DNA of 8,228 nucleotides, from the NCBI GenBank assembly GCA_028825345.1, contig JAPKAJ010000101.1, positions 1 through 8,228 on the forward strand. The letters are read 5' to 3'. The notes under the pieces are model-generated. The model worked only from the letters and a program-made list of their open reading frames with translations. It ran no database searches and was not told where the DNA came from. This document shows positions 6,312 to 8,228 of this stretch, piece by piece (position 1 is the first letter of the stretch; every line of letters begins with the position of its first letter). The translations under genes were made by a program, and so were the position numbers. Source of the stretch: Arenicellales bacterium (lineage in GTDB: Bacteria; Pseudomonadota; Gammaproteobacteria; Arenicellales; UBA868).

Positions 6312-6547
6312 CAGATTACCTAAGGTCCACGCATAACAAAGTAGGAGATTAATTTACAAAACAGGATCGTTTTCGGGCGCAGGCCGATTTACGTTTCGTT
6401 GCCAGGCCATAGACTGCGCCCCGTACACCCAAAACGATCATACCTCTTTTTCAGAGCAAATCCTGGGTCACCGGTTACTCCCCATTGCGCATCCAACCCC
6501 CCAACCGGTGATCCGGGATTTTTCTGTAATCGCTATTGGTCCCTGCT
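6312..6547. other. Intergenic region between exporter and tRNA-Arg
   Basis: This holds the leader of the minus-strand exporter and the upstream region of the plus-strand tRNA gene. A 63-codon open frame at 6399-6590 runs into the tRNA and has no recognisable features, so it is not called. No repeat or strong hairpin was seen. Confidence 0.4.
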
Positions 6548-6556
6548 TGGTATACT
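6548..6556 (+). promoter_or_regulatory. Extended -10 promoter of tRNA-Arg
   Basis: TGGTATACT is an extended -10 element (TGn plus TATACT) 11 bp before the first tRNA base. The GC-rich discriminator GCCGCCA follows, typical of growth-rate and stringently controlled stable-RNA promoters. No convincing -35 hexamer lies 16-18 bp upstream, which the extended -10 may offset. Confidence 0.6.
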
Positions 6557-6567
6557 GCCGCCAGCGA

Positions 6568-6870
6568 GTCCCCGTAGCTCAGCTGGATAGAGCAATCGCC
6601 TCCTGGGTTATTCTGGGCACCAGGCTTTGGAAACAATCTGTGTGAATCTGCTCAAACTCGGTGAAACCTCAGCACAATAGGTGGTGGCAATACCGAGCCA
6701 AGCCCGCCTGTGGCGGGAAGGTGTAGAGACTTGACGGGCAGCGCCTAAGGGCCAGTCGGCCTACTGGCGAAGATAAAGTCCAGACTCCAAACGGGTTTTA
6801 GGATCCGGCAGTGAAAACTGTAGGGGTATGAAGCGATAGGTCGCAAGTTCGAATCTTGCCGGGGACGCCA
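6568..6870 (+). tRNA. tRNA-Arg (CCU anticodon), interrupted by a group I intron
   Basis: Two exons, 6568-6604 and 6831-6870, join to a 77-nt tRNA with encoded CCA. The acceptor stem GTCCCCG (6568-6574) pairs fully with CGGGGAC (6860-6866); the discriminator is G6867. The D-stem is GCTC/GAGC (6577-6580, 6590-6593). The anticodon stem ATCGC (6595-6599) pairs with GCGAT (6833-6837) across the intron, and the rebuilt loop CTCCTAA carries CCT at 6602-6604. The T-arm is GCAAG-TTCGAAT-CTTGC (6843-6859). It decodes AGG, usually a rare arginine codon. Splicing must precede maturation because the anticodon stem is formed from both exons. Simple scanners may miss this gene or report only halves, and the minus strand yields a false protein. 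Confidence 0.96.
6605..6830 (+). ncRNA. Group I self-splicing intron (IC3-like) in tRNA-Arg(CCU)
   Basis: This 226-nt ribozyme lies directly after anticodon base 36 and ends at the terminal G6830. P1 is anticodon CCT (6602-6604) with guide GGG (6615-6617), including the required U-G at the 5' splice site. P2 (6618-6644) is capped by GAAA (6630-6633). P3 is CTGCTC/GGGCAG (6648-6653, 6736-6741). P4 is CTCGGT/ACCGAG (6657-6662, 6692-6697). P6 is CCCGCC/GGCGGG (6703-6708, 6712-6717). R is GTGTAGAGACTTGACGGGC (6721-6739), and S is AAGATAAAGTCC (6770-6781). P7 is GACT/AGTC (6728-6731, 6777-6780). P8 is GCCAGT/ACTGGC (6751-6756, 6763-6768). A P9-region hairpin CAGT-GAAA-ACTG is at 6809-6820. No homing endonuclease is present. 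The core resembles the Azoarcus tRNA-Ile intron; group I introns in tRNA-Arg(CCU) are known from Agrobacterium. Confidence 0.95.
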
Positions 6871-7001
6871 ATTTTCGCAGTAGGTCGTTGTTAAACTAAC
6901 TGTGGATAAAGTGTGAGTAAGTGGGGGATTAACTGGGTGCAAGCTGTGGCTTATTCTTCCAGCGGGTTCCGAGCTTACCTCCATGAGTCTTTGGTGCACT
7001 T

Positions 7002-7442
7002 ATGACAGTTAGTGACACGTTACCATCAAAACCCGCTGGAATCCTGCGTCGTTTTGGGGCTATGGTCTACGATGGCTTCGTAGTCGCTGCCATTCTCTTT
7101 ATCGCTGCCCTGCCCCTGCCAGTACTGGATCAGCTTGCGTCGGGTGAGGCTTGGGCTCTGACCATTAAGCGGGTATATCTGCTTGGCGCCTGTTTTGCCT
7201 ATCTGGGGGGCTTTTGGGTTCACGGCGGCCAAACGGTTGGCATGAAAGTCTGGCGACTGCACTTATTGCGGGACGATGGCCATCAACTGCGCTGGAAAGA
7301 TGCCTTTTGGCGCTTTACAGTATCCTGCCTGTCGTTGGCAGCACTAGGGCTGGGTTTTTTCTGGGTATTCGTCGATCCTCATCGACGCACCTGGCACGAT
7401 CATCTGTCTCACACCTATATTGCCAAAGTTGAATCTGCTTAA
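7002..7442 (+). CDS. RDD-family inner-membrane protein
   Basis: The 146-residue protein matches the RDD family (PF06271), small membrane proteins of mostly unknown function; some members have been linked to ion transport. R16/R17 and D24 in ILRRFGAMVYDGF give the N-terminal Arg and first Asp. GGQTVGMKVWRLHLLRDDG (75-93) is the conserved central loop. The C-terminal VDPHRRTWHDHLSHT carries the final Asp-rich motif. Three membrane segments are likely, around 25-45, 55-75 and 105-125. ATG at 7002 lacks a strong Shine-Dalgarno sequence. It starts 131 bp after the tRNA and could receive read-through. An 80-bp gap with no visible terminator precedes the next small gene. Confidence 0.9.
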   Translation: MTVSDTLPSKPAGILRRFGAMVYDGFVVAAILFIAALPLPVLDQLASGEAWALTIKRVYLLGACFAYLGGFWVHGGQTVGMKVWRLHLLRDDGHQLRWKDAFWRFTVSCLSLAALGLGFFWVFVDPHRRTWHDHLSHTYIAKVESA

Positions 7443-7522
7443 TGCTTAAGGTTTATTTGTCGAATATGGAAAACCTGTCAGAGCACAGTATTCACTGAGC
7501 AAAAATGACCAGGACTGAAGAT

Positions 7523-7681
7523 ATGAGCGAAAACCAAGCAACGCTCGTGATAAATGAGCTACAACAGGAAAATAAAGAACTGAAACGTCAGGTTAAGATG
7601 TATAAAGCACAGGCTAAACGCCATTGGATGATGATCCTGGTATCGGCTGGGTTGTTTGTTTTGTTGGTGATGAATAGATGA
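7523..7681 (+). CDS. Small coiled-coil, single-TM protein coupled to ggt
   Basis: The 52-residue product has a charged helical N-terminal half (INELQQENKELKRQVKMYK), likely a short coiled coil, followed by one membrane segment at about 36-50 (MMILVSAGLFVLLVM) and ending in NR. It looks like a small inner-membrane protein with a cytosolic coiled coil. AGGA at 7511-7514, eight bases before the ATG, supports this start; an in-frame ATG at 7505 would add six residues but has a poorer site. Its TGA overlaps the ggt ATG in an ATGA arrangement, so translation is probably coupled. I do not recognise a family, and function is unknown. Frame, ribosome-binding site, amphipathic pattern and coupling together argue that it is real. 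Confidence 0.75.
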   Translation: MSENQATLVINELQQENKELKRQVKMYKAQAKRHWMMILVSAGLFVLLVMNR

Positions 7682-8228
7682 GGCGCTCAATTCTCGCGAT
7701 CTGTTGGGGTGCTTTGGGTGTAATCGCACCCGTGCACGCGGCGTCAATTGCAGCGCCTGAACCGGCGAGCGGCTGGCAGGCAAAACCCGCAGTGCAGGCC
7801 GAACGCTTCATGGCGGTAACAGCCCATCCGCTGGCCACCCAGGCGGCAGTCGATGTTCTTTCCAACGGTGGCACTGCGGTCGATGCCGCCATTGCCGCAC
7901 AAATAGTGCTTAACCTGGTAGAGCCCCAGTCCTCAGGTATTGGTGGTGGCGCATTCATGCTGTACTGGGATGCAGCCACACGGCAACTGCACACACTCGA
8001 CGGTCGTGAAACCGCCCCGGCTGCGGCGGACGCCAACTACTTTCTCGATACCAATGGCGCTCCTCTTAAGTGGCGCGAGGCTATGGTGGGCGGCCGCGCC
8101 GTTGGCGTTCCAGGAACACTGCACCTACTGCATACAGCACACAATCTTTTTGGAAAGAAGCCATGGGCCGAACTCTTTAAGCCGGGTATCACGCTGGCCA
8201 CTGAGGGCTTTAGCGTATCGCCACGACT
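7678..8228 (+). CDS. ggt: Gamma-glutamyltransferase precursor, N-terminal part
   Basis: The first 183 codons of a gamma-glutamyltranspeptidase are present; the gene runs off the window. The enzyme cleaves glutathione and other gamma-glutamyl compounds in the periplasm, after autocleavage of the proenzyme into large and small subunits. Residues 1-22 form a Sec signal peptide (charged MRR, hydrophobic core, cleavage near VHA-AS). Family marks are GTAVDAAIAAQIVLNLVEPQ (65-84), the GIGGGAFML segment, LDGRETAPAAA with R110 as the predicted substrate-carboxylate arginine, and GGRAVGVPGT. The large subunit would normally reach about residue 390, where the nucleophilic Thr lies, so catalysis cannot be checked. 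The start is set by the ATGA overlap with the upstream small gene. Confidence 0.95.
   Translation, partial: MRRSILAICWGALGVIAPVHAASIAAPEPASGWQAKPAVQAERFMAVTAHPLATQAAVDVLSNGGTAVDAAIAAQIVLNLVEPQSSGIGGGAFMLYWDAATRQLHTLDGRETAPAAADANYFLDTNGAPLKWREAMVGGRAVGVPGTLHLLHTAHNLFGKKPWAELFKPGITLATEGFSVSPR

Noticed and set aside
6745..6999. 84-residue minus-strand open frame containing RQDSNLRPIA
   Set aside because: It is the antisense of the tRNA-Arg 3' exon and intron. RQDSNLRP is a familiar false-protein signature produced by translating tRNA genes.
7614..8036. 140-residue minus-strand open frame
   Set aside because: It lies antisense to ggt and the small coiled-coil gene; its Ala/Ser-rich content reflects the complement of ggt codons.

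Overview
The window looks like chromosomal DNA from a Gammaproteobacterium of moderate GC content, possibly marine. This rests on gene content only: gamma-glutamyltransferase, an RDD protein, a YddG-like EamA exporter, DTD-like sequence and the tRNA-Arg sequence. No taxonomic marker is present, so the assignment is an inference.

Left part (about 1-3420) is accessory and visibly damaged. It opens with the C-terminal half of a broken D-aminoacyl-tRNA deacylase gene (dtd) on the minus strand. Next comes an intact minus-strand TauD/TfdA-type Fe(II)/2-oxoglutarate dioxygenase, then a scrap of IS3-family transposase. The scrap abuts, in the same reading frame, the stop codon of an EHN-type epoxide hydrolase. 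A 544-bp non-coding stretch follows, with several hairpins and a decayed CAT-anticodon tRNA. A 44-bp direct repeat (41/44 identical) lies near both ends of this part, with a shorter third copy between. The picture is one of repeated insertion and decay around a tRNA.

Middle part (3419-6311) holds a plus-strand flavin-dependent 2-hydroxyacid dehydrogenase lacking both active-site tyrosines of its family, a plus-strand second Fe(II)/2OG oxygenase of the PF13759 type, and a convergent minus-strand DMT exporter. Together with the left part this gives two oxygenases, an epoxide hydrolase, a hydroxyacid dehydrogenase and an exporter. That suits catabolism or modification of small organic molecules, but no single pathway can be assigned and the genes do not form one operon.

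Right part (6548-8228) looks like core genome. It has a tRNA-Arg(CCU) gene split immediately after its anticodon by a 226-nt group I intron. The canonical P, Q, R and S core elements and two GAAA tetraloops can be traced, and the intron resembles the small Azoarcus tRNA-Ile ribozyme. This is the most notable element in the window. After it come an RDD-family membrane protein, a 52-residue coiled-coil/single-TM protein, and a gamma-glutamyltransferase precursor that runs off the end. The small gene and ggt overlap by ATGA, so they are probably translationally coupled.
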